Positions 43,144 to 50,392 of a DNA stretch of 50,392 bases are shown here, in pieces. Source of the DNA: JBBDYG01 sp040901765 (GTDB lineage: Bacteria > Planctomycetota > Planctomycetia > Pirellulales > Lacipirellulaceae); the NCBI GenBank assembly GCA_040901765.1, contig JBBDYG010000011.1, positions 1-50,392 of the forward strand, written 5' to 3'. Made by a program: the position numbers and the translations under genes. Below the pieces are notes generated by a model. It had not been told where the DNA came from and searched no databases. It saw only the letters and a list, made by a program, of their open reading frames with translations. Within the stretch, counting starts at the first letter, position 1. Every line of letters begins with the position of its first letter.

Positions 43144-44328
43144 TTACTTCAATGTTTGCACCTCGACCGATAATACTGCCGGCAGGTCGCGGACGATTGG
43201 CGACCAATTGTCGCCGGAGTCGGGCGAGCAGTACACTTGCCCGCCGGTGGTGCCGAAATAAATGCCGCAGGAATCGAGCGAGTCGACGGCCATCGCATCG
43301 CGCAGGATGTTCACATAACAGTCGCTTTGGGGCAGGCCTTTAGTAAGTTCCTCCCACTCGTTGCCGCCGGTGCGGCTGCGGTAGACGCGGAGCTTGCCGT
43401 CGGGCGGGTAATGCAGCGAGTCGCTCGTGATCGGGACGACGTAGATCGTCTCCGGCTCGTGCGCGTGCACGTCGATCGGAAATCCGAAGTCGGTCGGCAA
43501 GTTGCCACTGATTTCGTGCCAATTGTCGCCGGCGTCGTCGCTGCGCATTACGTCCCAATGCTTTTGCATGAACAGCACGTTCGGTCGCGACGGGTGCAAG
43601 GCCATGTTGTGAACGCAGTGGCCGATCTCGGCGTTGGGGTCGGGGATGTATTCGGACTTGAGGCCCCGGTTGATTGGCTTCCAAGTCTTACCGGCATCGT
43701 CGGTGCGAAAAGCGCCGGCGGCCGAGATGGCGATGTAGATGCGGTTTGGATTGCTCGGATCGAGCAAGATGGTGTGGAGACCCAAACCCCCGGCGCCGGG
43801 CGACCACTTGGAGCCGTGGGCATCGCGCAGCCCGGCCAGCTCGTGCCAGTTTTGGCCGCCATCGGTCGAACGAAAGATCGCGGCGTCTTCCACGCCGGCG
43901 TAGACGAGATCGGGATCGGTGAGCGAAGGTTCGAGATGCCAGACGCGTTTGAATTCCCAAGGGTGTTGCGTGCCGTCGTACCACTGGTGCGTGGTGAGGG
44001 GTTTGCCAGTTTCGGTGGAAGTGTCGTAGACGAACTTGTTGCTTTCGGCCTTGGGCGTGCCGTCGGGGGCGGTCGTCGGCTCGCCCGGCGGCGTGCCCGG
44101 TTGGTGCCAGGTCTGGCCGCCGTCATCCGAACGCTGAATGATCTGGCCAAACCAACCGCTCGATTGCGAGGCGTAGATACGGTTTGGATCGACGGGCGAA
44201 CCCTTGAGATGATACATCTCCCAGCCACCGAAGAACGGCCCGGAGACGGCCCACTTCTTGCGCTTGCCATCGGAAGTGAGGATGAACGCGCCTTTCTTGG
44301 TGCCGACGAGGACTCGTATTTTCGACAT
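43144..44328 (-). CDS. BNR-repeat propeller protein (cytosolic)
   Basis: A 394-residue beta-propeller without a signal peptide, starting MSKIRVLVGTKKGAFILTSD. At least five Asp-box strands are seen: RSDDGGQTW, RSTDGGQNW, RTDDAGKTW, RSDDAGDNW and SPDSGDNW. It resembles the 'exo-alpha-sialidase' or photosystem-stability-like cytosolic proteins rather than a true sialidase. Enzymatic activity is not evident. It recurs beside MoaD-like genes and probably shares their pathway. Confidence 0.85.
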   Translation of the reverse strand: MSKIRVLVGTKKGAFILTSDGKRKKWAVSGPFFGGWEMYHLKGSPVDPNRIYASQSSGWFGQIIQRSDDGGQTWHQPGTPPGEPTTAPDGTPKAESNKFVYDTSTETGKPLTTHQWYDGTQHPWEFKRVWHLEPSLTDPDLVYAGVEDAAIFRSTDGGQNWHELAGLRDAHGSKWSPGAGGLGLHTILLDPSNPNRIYIAISAAGAFRTDDAGKTWKPINRGLKSEYIPDPNAEIGHCVHNMALHPSRPNVLFMQKHWDVMRSDDAGDNWHEISGNLPTDFGFPIDVHAHEPETIYVVPITSDSLHYPPDGKLRVYRSRTGGNEWEELTKGLPQSDCYVNILRDAMAVDSLDSCGIYFGTTGGQVYCSPDSGDNWSPIVRDLPAVLSVEVQTLK

Positions 44329-44356
44329 GTCATGTTTCCTTGTAATTGCAATAGTA

Positions 44357-44752
44357 TTAACGACGCAGCGGAATCAGCGCCCGCAGTCGCGGGTCGCGCA
44401 AAAACAGCCCCAGCCAAATCAACACGCCGAACACGAGCGGGGCGATGAACTGTTCGCTGATCCGCACGTGCGTCGCAATGGCGCCGCCCAGGTAGCCGGT
44501 GAGGAGGATGGCTCCGAGGACGGCCGTTTGTGGAATCGCGTACAGACCAGTGCCAACAAGTGCAACGATCGCGAGATAGAGGGCATGGCTTTCGGGCCAG
44601 CCGAGATGGGCCATGGCCCCCGCGAAGCCGGGCGGCTTCACTAGTTTCACCACGGCGCTGAAAATCAGCATCAGCACTGCCAGAGCGCTGATGATGTATC
44701 CGGCCCATAACGCCGTTTTTGAAACGGGTGCGGTTTCGGTAATCGAGGGCAT
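44357..44752 (-). CDS. DoxX-like membrane protein
   Basis: A 131-residue protein with four membrane helices and the DoxX-like block AVVKLVKPPGFAGAMAHLGWP. These small proteins often accompany SRPBCC and YciI genes, as here (46 bp from the SRPBCC gene). Function not established. Confidence 0.82.
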   Translation of the reverse strand: MPSITETAPVSKTALWAGYIISALAVLMLIFSAVVKLVKPPGFAGAMAHLGWPESHALYLAIVALVGTGLYAIPQTAVLGAILLTGYLGGAIATHVRISEQFIAPLVFGVLIWLGLFLRDPRLRALIPLRR

Positions 44753-44779
44753 AATTCAATCCTTGTGATCTGTTTCCAT

Positions 44780-44803
44780 CGGCCGCTGGAAGCCGCCACT
44801 ACG
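44780..44803. repeat. GCGGCTTC palindrome at the SRPBCC stop
   Basis: Minus strand reads CGTAGTGGCGGCTTCCAGCG plus GCCG. The TAG stop of the SRPBCC gene is the TAG in this repeat. Confidence 0.7.
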
Positions 44804-45377
44804 ATGCGTTGTCGGTAGTTGGAGGCTGAGGTTCCGGTTTGGCTTCGACAATCGACTTGATGTTCGCCAGGCCCTTTTCGTATTGGTCGCCGATCATCGT
44901 GTCCATGTCCATGAACAGGCAAAATGCTTTGGCCATGAAGTTGTTTTCACCGTACATATTCCACGTCACGGCGGTCTGCTCGCCCTCGGGTTTGAGAATG
45001 AATTCGGTGGTGGCGGTGTCCTCCATCGGCTTGATGAAAGCAAGCTTGATTTTGACGAACTCGCTCGGACGGCTTTCCAGAATGGTCATGCTCCCTTCGC
45101 CTACCTCGTCATTGCCGGCCCAACGGAAGATGGCGCCTTCTCCTACCGCGGGGCCTTCGAAAGTGTTCTTGGCGTTCGGGTCGAGTTGCGCCCATGGCGA
45201 CCAAGCCCCCCAATTTTGAAAATCATTCACCTGCGCAAAGATCGCCTCCGGTGGCGCGGTCATGTTGGCCGTCCGTTCGACGCGGAAGTGCGACGGCTGC
45301 ATTGCAACGACCGCGAGGAAAGCGACGAGTATCACTCCGATGGCGATCAGCGTTCCCAACAGAATTTTTTTGGCCAT
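44799..45377 (-). CDS. SRPBCC family protein with membrane anchor
   Basis: A 192-residue protein with an N-terminal membrane helix (MAKKILLGTLIAIGVILVAF) and a START/SRPBCC domain (FRVERTANMTAPPEAIFAQVNDFQNWGAWSPWAQLDP), like the polyketide cyclase/AHSA1 group that binds hydrophobic ligands. Its stop codon comes from a dispersed repeat. It belongs to the DoxX/SRPBCC/YciI/VOC run. Confidence 0.86.
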   Translation of the reverse strand: MAKKILLGTLIAIGVILVAFLAVVAMQPSHFRVERTANMTAPPEAIFAQVNDFQNWGAWSPWAQLDPNAKNTFEGPAVGEGAIFRWAGNDEVGEGSMTILESRPSEFVKIKLAFIKPMEDTATTEFILKPEGEQTAVTWNMYGENNFMAKAFCLFMDMDTMIGDQYEKGLANIKSIVEAKPEPQPPTTDNAS

Positions 45378-45486
45378 GACTGCTTTTCTCCGCCTGGGTT
45401 TAAAAATGGGAGCGATTCAAGCTACGACGAATAGTTCTGTAGATTTATCATAGCGTCGCATTGGGCATCGTCGAAGATGTCGCGAC

Positions 45487-45503
45487 GAGAAGCCGCCGCT
45501 ACG
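45487..45503. repeat. GCGGCTTC palindrome at the YciI-1 stop
   Basis: A half-copy (GAGAAGCCGCCGCTACG) that directly abuts the TAG stop of the gene ending at 45504. Confidence 0.65.
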
Positions 45504-45866
45504 CTACGTTGGCAGGCCCGGTATTTCCATCACCGGCCGAACTTCGACGGTGCCCTTGCGTGCCCCGGGATGTCGCGCGGCGATGCCGATCGCCTCGTTC
45601 AGATCTTTGACATCGATCAGGTGGAACCCGCCCAGCACTTCGCGAGTCTCCGCGAACGGGCCATCGGTCACAAGCCGTTTGCCGTCGCGAACCCGGACGC
45701 TGGTGGCCGTCGACACAGGGTGAAGCGGAGCCGAAATAATATACTGTCCTTTCGCGTGAAGATCGTGCGTGAGCTGCACGGCTTCCTGCATGGCCTCTTG
45801 CAGCGCCCCTTCGCCCGCGTCGCTCCAGGCTTGTTCGTCGTCGTAACAAAGCAGCATGTATTTCAT
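45504..45866 (-). CDS. YciI/DGPF-domain protein 1
   Basis: A 120-residue YCII-related (DGPF) protein. The conserved DGPFAETREVLGGFHLIDV block and the C-terminal GTVEVRPVMEIPGLP are present. These dimeric proteins have a ferredoxin-like fold; no firm biochemical function is known. It is about 58% similar by eye to the neighbour at 45936. A GAGGA ribosome site directly follows a dispersed repeat. Confidence 0.9.
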   Translation of the reverse strand: MKYMLLCYDDEQAWSDAGEGALQEAMQEAVQLTHDLHAKGQYIISAPLHPVSTATSVRVRDGKRLVTDGPFAETREVLGGFHLIDVKDLNEAIGIAARHPGARKGTVEVRPVMEIPGLPT

Positions 45867-45875
45867 GATGGTCCT

Positions 45876-45935
45876 CGTAGCGGCGGCTTCTAGCCGCCGA
45901 TTGAATACTCGCGGCGGCTGGAAGCCGCCGCTACG
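45876..45935. repeat. GCGGCTTC palindromes between two YciI genes
   Basis: Two adjoining palindromes around CGGCGGCTTCTAGCCGCCG and CGGCGGCTGGAAGCCGCCG, beginning CGTAG and ending CTACG. They fill the space from the YciI-2 stop (45936) to the ribosome site of YciI-1. Confidence 0.85.
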
Positions 45936-46289
45936 TTACGCGGGCAGGCCCGGAATCTCCAACACCGGTCGGACTTCGACGGTGCCCTTGCGGGCACCTG
46001 GGATACGTGCTGCGATGGCAATTGCTTCGTTGAGGTCAGTGGCGTCGACCAGGAAGTAACCGCCAAGCTGTTCCCGCGTCTCGGCGAACGGGCCGTCGGT
46101 CACCAGTCGCTTGCCCTCGCGGATTTTTACACTGGTCGCCGTCGCGACCGATTGCAACGGGTTGGCGGACACATACTGCCCGCGCCCGTGAAGCTCCTGA
46201 ATGAGCTGCGCCGACTCGGCATAGCAGTGCTCGCGCTCGGTGTCGTTCATGGCGTCTTCAGTCATATAAATCAGCAACATGTATTTCAT
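45936..46289 (-). CDS. YciI/DGPF-domain protein 2
   Basis: A 117-residue paralogue of the neighbouring YciI-1: MKYMLLIYMTEDAMN, DGPFAETREQLGGYFLVDA and the same ARKGTVEVRPVLEIPGLPA end. GGGGGA precedes the ATG at 46289. A tandem duplication made the pair; a repeat sits after both stops. It starts 3 bp after a small upstream gene. Confidence 0.9.
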   Translation of the reverse strand: MKYMLLIYMTEDAMNDTEREHCYAESAQLIQELHGRGQYVSANPLQSVATATSVKIREGKRLVTDGPFAETREQLGGYFLVDATDLNEAIAIAARIPGARKGTVEVRPVLEIPGLPA

Positions 46290-46291
46290 GG

Positions 46292-46492
46292 CTAGTGATT
46301 CCCCCGCAAAGTAAGAAAATGTCCGTTCGCCGCTCGGTTTGTGGCTTCGACTTCGCGGACGAGCGCCGCGAGGGCCGAAAGCAAAGCCGTCTTGGGTCGT
46401 TCGGTGGCACAAATGTAGCTGGCGAGCGGCTCGACCACCCGTTCCAGGTCGCTTTCTACTGACCGTTCCAAAACACAATCAATACTGTTCAT
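46292..46492 (-). CDS. Small protein of unknown function
   Basis: A 66-residue frame with GGAG 7 bases before the ATG at 46492 and a stop 2 bp before the YciI-2 start, as in an operon. It has a helical region (LSALAALVREVEATNRAAN) and no known motif. It is not a shadow of another gene. I do not recognise it. The good ribosome site and tight spacing support it. Confidence 0.6.
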   Translation of the reverse strand: MNSIDCVLERSVESDLERVVEPLASYICATERPKTALLSALAALVREVEATNRAANGHFLTLRGNH

Positions 46493-46589
46493 CGCAATTC
46501 TCCACAAGAATGTCGGTTTATCGATTAGTCAAAGGGCAACCGCCCGAAATAACACAGGTCAAACACGGCCCGCCAGCCGCGAAAAGTCT

Positions 46590-46997
46590 TCAGCTTTGCT
46601 GAATCGCGCTGGGGTCCATGTAAATCAACTCCCAGATGTGCCCATCCAAATCCTGATATCCGTCTTGAATCATGAACCCGTGGTCTTTGGGTTCGCTGTG
46701 TCGCTTGCCGCCGGCGGCGAGCGCCTTTCCGGTTAACTCGCCGACCTGTTCGCGGTTCTCGCACGACAAGCATACGAGCACCTCGGTGCTTTTGGTCGCA
46801 TCGCAAATCGCGTTCGGCGTGAATTCCTTGAACTTGGCGTGCGTCAACAGCATTGCGTAGATGTCTTCGCTGATGACCATGCAGGCGGCGGTCTCGTCGG
46901 TGAATTGCGGATTGAAGATGTAGCCGAGGGCCGCGAAGAAATCCATCGACTTCTTCAGGTCTTTAACGGGCAGGTTGACGAATATTTTGGTAGCCAT
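46590..46997 (-). CDS. VOC family protein (glyoxalase-like)
   Basis: A 135-residue vicinal-oxygen-chelate protein starting MATKIFVNLPVKDLKKSMDFF, with the end GYQDLDGHIWELIYMDPSA typical of the metal-binding Glu in the second half. It is the branch often annotated as lactoylglutathione lyase-like, but substrate is unknown. Tight gene spacing with neighbours is absent, so transcription in a common operon is likely rather than certain. Confidence 0.88.
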   Translation of the reverse strand: MATKIFVNLPVKDLKKSMDFFAALGYIFNPQFTDETAACMVISEDIYAMLLTHAKFKEFTPNAICDATKSTEVLVCLSCENREQVGELTGKALAAGGKRHSEPKDHGFMIQDGYQDLDGHIWELIYMDPSAIQQS

Positions 46998-47043
46998 AAC
47001 TTCTCGATCCTTTAACAATGTTGGAATGTTTTTCGTATCGACC

Positions 47044-47535
47044 TTACTTTTGATCGTACGCTTGCTGTAAGGGTTTGATCTCGAGTTTTTTCATTTGCAG
47101 CATCGCATTCATGACACGGGCGGATTTCTCGGCGTCTTTGTCTTGCAACAGCTTGATCAAAACCGTGGGAACGATTTGCCACGACAGGCCGAACTTGTCT
47201 TTCAGCCAGCCGCACTGCTGCGCGTTTTCATCCCCGCCTTGAGAAAGTTTCGACCAATAGTAGTCGACTTCATCTTGAGAGTCGCAATGGACTTGAAAGG
47301 AGACGGCCTCGTTGAACTTGAACATCGGGCCGCCATTGAGCGCGGTGAAGGGCCGTCCGTTAAGTTCGAACTCCATCGTCAAGACCGTTCCCGCGGGCTT
47401 GCCGTGGATCTCGAAGCCGGCTTCTCCGTAGCGTGATACGTGTCCGATCTTGGAATTCTTGAAAACGGAGGTGTAGAAGTTCACCGCTTCTTCAGCGTTG
47501 CTATCGAACCATAAGCAGGGGATGATGCTTTGCAT
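47044..47535 (-). CDS. VOC/PhnB-like protein
   Basis: A 163-residue protein of the PhnB / '3-demethylubiquinone-9 3-methyltransferase' group, actually VOC fold: MQSIIPCLWFDSNAEEAVNFYTSVF, FELNGRPFTALNGGP and a tail KDKFGLSWQIVPTVLIKLL. GGAGAATG precedes the ATG at 47535. The commonly used methyltransferase name is misleading. Function unknown. Confidence 0.88.
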   Translation of the reverse strand: MQSIIPCLWFDSNAEEAVNFYTSVFKNSKIGHVSRYGEAGFEIHGKPAGTVLTMEFELNGRPFTALNGGPMFKFNEAVSFQVHCDSQDEVDYYWSKLSQGGDENAQQCGWLKDKFGLSWQIVPTVLIKLLQDKDAEKSARVMNAMLQMKKLEIKPLQQAYDQK

Positions 47536-47604
47536 GGCGACATTCTCCAATGTGAAGGACTTGCGATTTGTTTGTACGGAAACACACACGACCAACGAAC
47601 GCTA

Positions 47605-48033
47605 CTACTTTGCGTTCTTAGCCGCCTCAGCCCACAAGCGTTGTTCCTGCTCGCGAAGTTCCGGGGTAAACTCGGCCCCGAAGTCCTCCGCCTCGAACAC
47701 TTGGCGAATTTCGATCTCAGAATCTTCGCGCATCGGGTTCGGGCACCGCTTCACCCACTGGATCGCTTCTTCGAGCGACTTGCACTTCCACATCCAGAAT
47801 CCAGCGACAAGTTCCTTTGTCTCGGCGAAAGGCCCGTCGATCACAGTTCGCTTGTCGCCGGAGAATAGCACGCGGGCACCCTTGGAACTGGGATGAAGCC
47901 CGTCCCCTGCTTGCATAACGCCGGCTTTCACCAGTTCTTCGTTGAAATTTCCCATCTCCGTGAGCAGTTGCTCGCTGGGCATCACGCCCGCTTCGCTCTC
48001 TTTGCTGGCTTTGACCAATACCATGAATCGCAT
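47605..48033 (-). CDS. YciI/DGPF-domain protein 3
   Basis: A 142-residue YCII/DGPF protein (MRFMVLVKASKESEAG, IDGPFAETKELVAGFWMWKC), larger than the other two and with the extended C-terminus FGAEFTPELREQEQRL. AAGGA lies 8 bases before the ATG at 48033, against 2 before another ATG at 48039. First gene of the minus-strand run. Confidence 0.9.
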   Translation of the reverse strand: MRFMVLVKASKESEAGVMPSEQLLTEMGNFNEELVKAGVMQAGDGLHPSSKGARVLFSGDKRTVIDGPFAETKELVAGFWMWKCKSLEEAIQWVKRCPNPMREDSEIEIRQVFEAEDFGAEFTPELREQEQRLWAEAAKNAK

Positions 48034-48357
48034 CGTCATGTTCCTTAAATAAGGGTTCGTGGTGTGCTTTGCTGCAATTTCGACCGGGAAAAGTGCCCCG
48101 ACTCGGCTGCTAACACTTAATAGTCGTTCGGCAGCTCCCGAATTCGACATGGCGGACCGATTTTCTTTTTTTCTCGGAAATGCGGTCGCGCCGCCAGTGG
48201 CTTGACGTGTTTTTTCGCCGACCGGGGCACGATACAATGCGCGTGCTGGCACGGAGGCTGTCGGCTATCGGCCAGAAGAGGGCGGGTGTTTCACTGGCCG
48301 ACAGCCGATAGCCAACAGCCGATAGCCAAATCGAAGGCGTACACGCGAGGTGAAATT
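48034..48357. other. Divergent promoter region with palindrome
   Basis: 324 bp between divergent genes. An inverted repeat (48256-48275 and 48294-48313, GGCTGTCGGCTATCGGCCAG, 18 of 20 matching) lies 45 bp before the plus-strand VOC gene, with a partial third unit after it. The promoter of the minus-strand run should be in the left part. No clear boxes found. Confidence 0.5.
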
Positions 48358-48765
48358 ATGGAACCGATCGCGCAAAAAGTCATTCCCGCCCTTCGGATCA
48401 CCAACTCCGCGCGGAGCAAGGCGTTCTACGTCGACGGCCTGGGGTTCAAGGTCGAGTGGGAGCACAAGTTCGAGCCGCATTTTCCGGTGTTCATGTCCAT
48501 CCAGCGGGACGGCATGGAGATCTATCTGACCGAACATTCGGGAGATTGTCAGGTCGGAGGCTTGGTTCACTTCGAGGTGGCCGACGTCGATGCCTGGCAC
48601 GCCGATTTTCGACACCGGGCCGTTGCGATCAGGGAGCCTCCCAACGAGGGTCTGCCGCACCTGCGCATGATGACGGTGGTCGACCCCGACGGCAATCAAC
48701 TTCGCTTCTTCACTCGCACGGGTGTTCCGCGGGACGGATCGCAGTATTCCGAATCGCTGTCTTAA
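48358..48765 (+). CDS. VOC family protein (bleomycin-resistance-like)
   Basis: A 135-residue single VOC/glyoxalase protein (KVIPALRITNSARSKAFYVDGLGF, MMTVVDPDGNQLRFFTRTG). Similar to bleomycin-resistance proteins; binding substrate is unknown. GAGGTGA precedes the ATG at 48358. It lies 29 bp upstream of an FMN reductase gene, probably one transcript. Confidence 0.88.
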   Translation: MEPIAQKVIPALRITNSARSKAFYVDGLGFKVEWEHKFEPHFPVFMSIQRDGMEIYLTEHSGDCQVGGLVHFEVADVDAWHADFRHRAVAIREPPNEGLPHLRMMTVVDPDGNQLRFFTRTGVPRDGSQYSESLS

Positions 48766-48794
48766 GGCTAGGTGCAACGCTCGGGGAAATCTGC

Positions 48795-49388
48795 ATGACC
48801 GCCAAAGTTCTGGGAGTGGCTGGCAGCATGCGCGAGGGTTCCTACAGCACCCGCGGTATCCACCTGTGCTTGCACGTCGCCGCCGAGCGGGGAGCCGAGA
48901 CCCGGCTGCTCGACCTTCGCTTGGCCGGGTTGCCGATGTACCAGCCCGATGAGGCTGCGGACGATCATGTTCGGGTGGTCGCGGAGGCGGTGCAGTGGGC
49001 CGACGTATTTCTCCTCGGCACGCCGGACTATCACGGCTCGATGTCTGGCGCCATAAAGAATTTCCTCGATTACCACTGGGCCGAATTTGCCGGCAAGCTC
49101 TTCGGCTACGTGTGCGCATCGCACGAAAAGGGCCTGACCGTCATGGACCATTTGCGAACGGCGGTCCGGCAGTGCTACGGTTGGAGCCTGCCCTACGGCG
49201 TTTCCATACATGGAGAGCAGGACTTCGACGCAACGGGTGCAATCGTCAATCCGCGGCTAGCGCAGCGGTTGAATATGCTCACTCGCGACCTGCTGGTTTA
49301 TGGCGAGCTGCTTCGAGTACAGTTCGACCGCGACTTGAATGATCGAGAGCGGGAGACGTTTGCGGCTCGGTACGGGCAGCGAGGCTGA
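48795..49388 (+). CDS. NAD(P)H-dependent FMN reductase
   Basis: A 197-residue flavodoxin-fold reductase. The phosphate-binding loop GVAGSMREGSYSTRG and the flavin-binding GTPDYHGSMSGAIKNFLDY are clear. It reduces FMN or quinones with NAD(P)H. GGGGAA precedes the ATG at 48795. Confidence 0.9.
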   Translation: MTAKVLGVAGSMREGSYSTRGIHLCLHVAAERGAETRLLDLRLAGLPMYQPDEAADDHVRVVAEAVQWADVFLLGTPDYHGSMSGAIKNFLDYHWAEFAGKLFGYVCASHEKGLTVMDHLRTAVRQCYGWSLPYGVSIHGEQDFDATGAIVNPRLAQRLNMLTRDLLVYGELLRVQFDRDLNDRERETFAARYGQRG

Positions 49389-49414
49389 GGCAAAAATTTG
49401 AGGCAACATTCCAA

Positions 49415-49807
49415 TTGCACCACCAGTTGATTTGCTACTCCGGTGTTCTAAAATCCTATCCCGAAGAAAAGGTCGAATCAGCAATTCGGTTCCTGACACC
49501 TTGTCGACCTCCGATAATAAGCGCCGAGAAAACCCCACGGTACGGCAACCCAGACTTTGACCGGATTTGCACGTCGCATATCGAGCGGGCGAATCTGTCC
49601 GTGCGGATGTACCTGCGGCGCTTCACCCGGCTAACGAACGCCCACAGCAAGAGCCTCAGGCATCATACGGCTATGCAAGCCATCTTCTTCGCGTGGTACA
49701 ATTTCAGCCGGAAGCATGAAACGCTGAAGGGACAGACGCCGGCGATGGCGAGCGGACTGGCCGACCACGTTTGGACGGTCAAGGAATTGTTGGAGCGGGC
49801 AGCGTGA
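49415..49807 (+). pseudogene. 3' fragment of an IS1-like transposase
   Basis: From about 49540 the frame matches the C-terminal third of an IS1-family transposase (DFDRICTSHIERANLSVRM, RRFTRLTNAHSKS and PAMASGLADHVWTVKEL). The N-terminal two-thirds, with the zinc-ribbon and first DDE residues, is absent, so it should be inactive. The first ~40 codons look non-homologous. No terminal repeats were found. Confidence 0.8.
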
Positions 49808-49974
49808 GCGACCAAAATAAAAAGCGGTTCTATCAATCCTGGACGTTCTGGATCGGCGTGGCTGCTATCGTATTTATCATCGGTGATATGCTTGGCGTGC
49901 TAATCCCAGCATGGCAGGCTACGCAAGAGATGCAAGAACGAGATCGCGCAGCTGAGCAGGCAGAGCAAAAATAA
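49804..49974 (+). CDS. Small single-pass membrane protein
   Basis: A 56-residue frame: MSDQNKKRFYQSWTF, one membrane helix (WIGVAAIVFIIGDMLGVLI), then a charged tail (QEMQERDRAAEQAEQK). The GTG overlaps the transposase fragment stop (GTGA). No family recognised. It may be a cargo or an accidental frame. Confidence 0.45.
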   Translation: MSDQNKKRFYQSWTFWIGVAAIVFIIGDMLGVLIPAWQATQEMQERDRAAEQAEQK

Positions 49975-50392
49975 TCACAGCAACACACTAATCGGACAGT
50001 GCCGCTCCGGCTGAGGGCGGGCAACGGAGCTTAATCGTTAGGCGGCAGCGTTCTTTACGCCAACGGCGTTGCATACCGTAGCCCAGGGTTGTCCGCCGCG
50101 GCGGACTACCCTGGGTTCCGATGCCCACCACTTCGTTTACGCTGAAGGCGTTACACAAAGATCGTGCGCGGCGCTTGTGTAACGCTTTCAGCGTAAGTCA
50201 TTGCACCGGTTTGGTTACCCAGGGTAGGCCGCTGCGCGGCCAACCCTGGGCTACGGTATTTAGCCACGTTGCGGTAACAAATGCGGCGGCCGCACGGGCC
50301 TTGCGAGTATTTCAAAAAACTTCTGGTGGATTCTAAACGGTGATGTCAAACTTCAAATGCAACAGTTTTGATAACTGGTATTGGTGAAAGGA
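49975..50392. other. Terminal gap with nested palindromes
   Basis: No gene. The element at 50075-50258 fills most of it. The last 55 bp end with a GAAAGGA that could be a ribosome site for a gene beyond the window edge. Confidence 0.5.
50075..50258. repeat. Nested palindromic element, second copy of the family
   Basis: Outer arms TACCGTAGCCCAGGG (50075 onward) and CCCTGGGCTACGGTA (ending 50258) enclose two GTCCGCC/GGCCGC-type hairpins and an apex stem of about 22 bp (50137-50160 against 50174-50196). Same plan as 29822-30194. Confidence 0.8.

Noticed and set aside
43237..44448. 403-codon plus-strand frame, and a second frame at 43548-44759 minus
   Set aside because: Both are shadows of the BNR-repeat gene, which carries regular Asp boxes.
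48265..49119. 284-codon minus-strand frame
   Set aside because: Antisense to the VOC and FMN reductase genes; Arg/Pro-rich with no motif.

Overview
The window looks like a chromosomal segment of a planctomycete, probably of the Pirellulales type. The evidence is four DUF1559 proteins with a prepilin-like N-terminus, two PEP-CTERM proteins, short DUF1559/lipoprotein pairs, scattered lone genes on both strands, and intergenic gaps filled with long palindromic repeats. No rRNA, tRNA, phage or CRISPR locus was seen.

Layout. 1-3.2 kb (minus): a glycosyltransferase, a membrane-anchored SGNH hydrolase and a PIN-toxin/antitoxin pair. 3.4-7.7 kb (plus): rplU without rpmA, a large MscK-like channel, and an antitoxin followed by only the first ~20 codons of its PIN toxin. 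7.7-12.9 kb (minus): a secreted secretin-N-like/serpin fusion and a 1046-residue membrane protein of unknown function. 13.1-14.4 kb (plus): an MFS transporter. 14.4-22.4 kb (minus): a complete kdp operon in the order small ORF, kdpF, A, B, C, D, E. It includes two genes, of 26 and 31 codons, that are easy to miss, and kdpD/kdpE overlap by ATGA. 23.2-36.4 kb is a surface-protein region: two PEP-CTERM proteins, four DUF1559 proteins, an LRR protein, two lipoproteins and a secreted BNR sialidase-like enzyme, separated by palindromic repeats.

36.4-40.3 kb (minus) is the most striking part. A DegT-type aminotransferase is translationally coupled to a GH84 enzyme that resembles animal O-GlcNAcase (catalytic domain plus stalk). 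Downstream, on the same strand, is a GNAT protein that resembles the C-terminal acetyltransferase-like domain of animal O-GlcNAcase. Gene order equals domain order in the animal protein. A PTS IIC permease without IIA or IIB is divergent from this group.

41.8-48.0 kb (minus) is a run of small cytosolic and membrane genes: DoxX, MoaD-like, a RAYT transposase with its own flanking repeats, a BNR-repeat protein, DoxX-like, SRPBCC, three DGPF/YciI proteins, two VOC proteins and a small unknown. No ECF sigma factor is present, although DGPF genes often accompany one. 48.3-50.4 kb (plus): a VOC protein, an FMN reductase, the 3' end of an IS1-like transposase and a small membrane protein, ending in palindromic repeats.

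Functionally, the kdp operon should give high-affinity K+ uptake with two-component control, and MscK would release ions on down-shock. The DegT/GH84/GNAT group, the sialidase-like enzyme and the orphan sugar permease suggest amino-sugar handling, but that link is inference. All comparisons are from memory of the families; nothing was aligned or searched.
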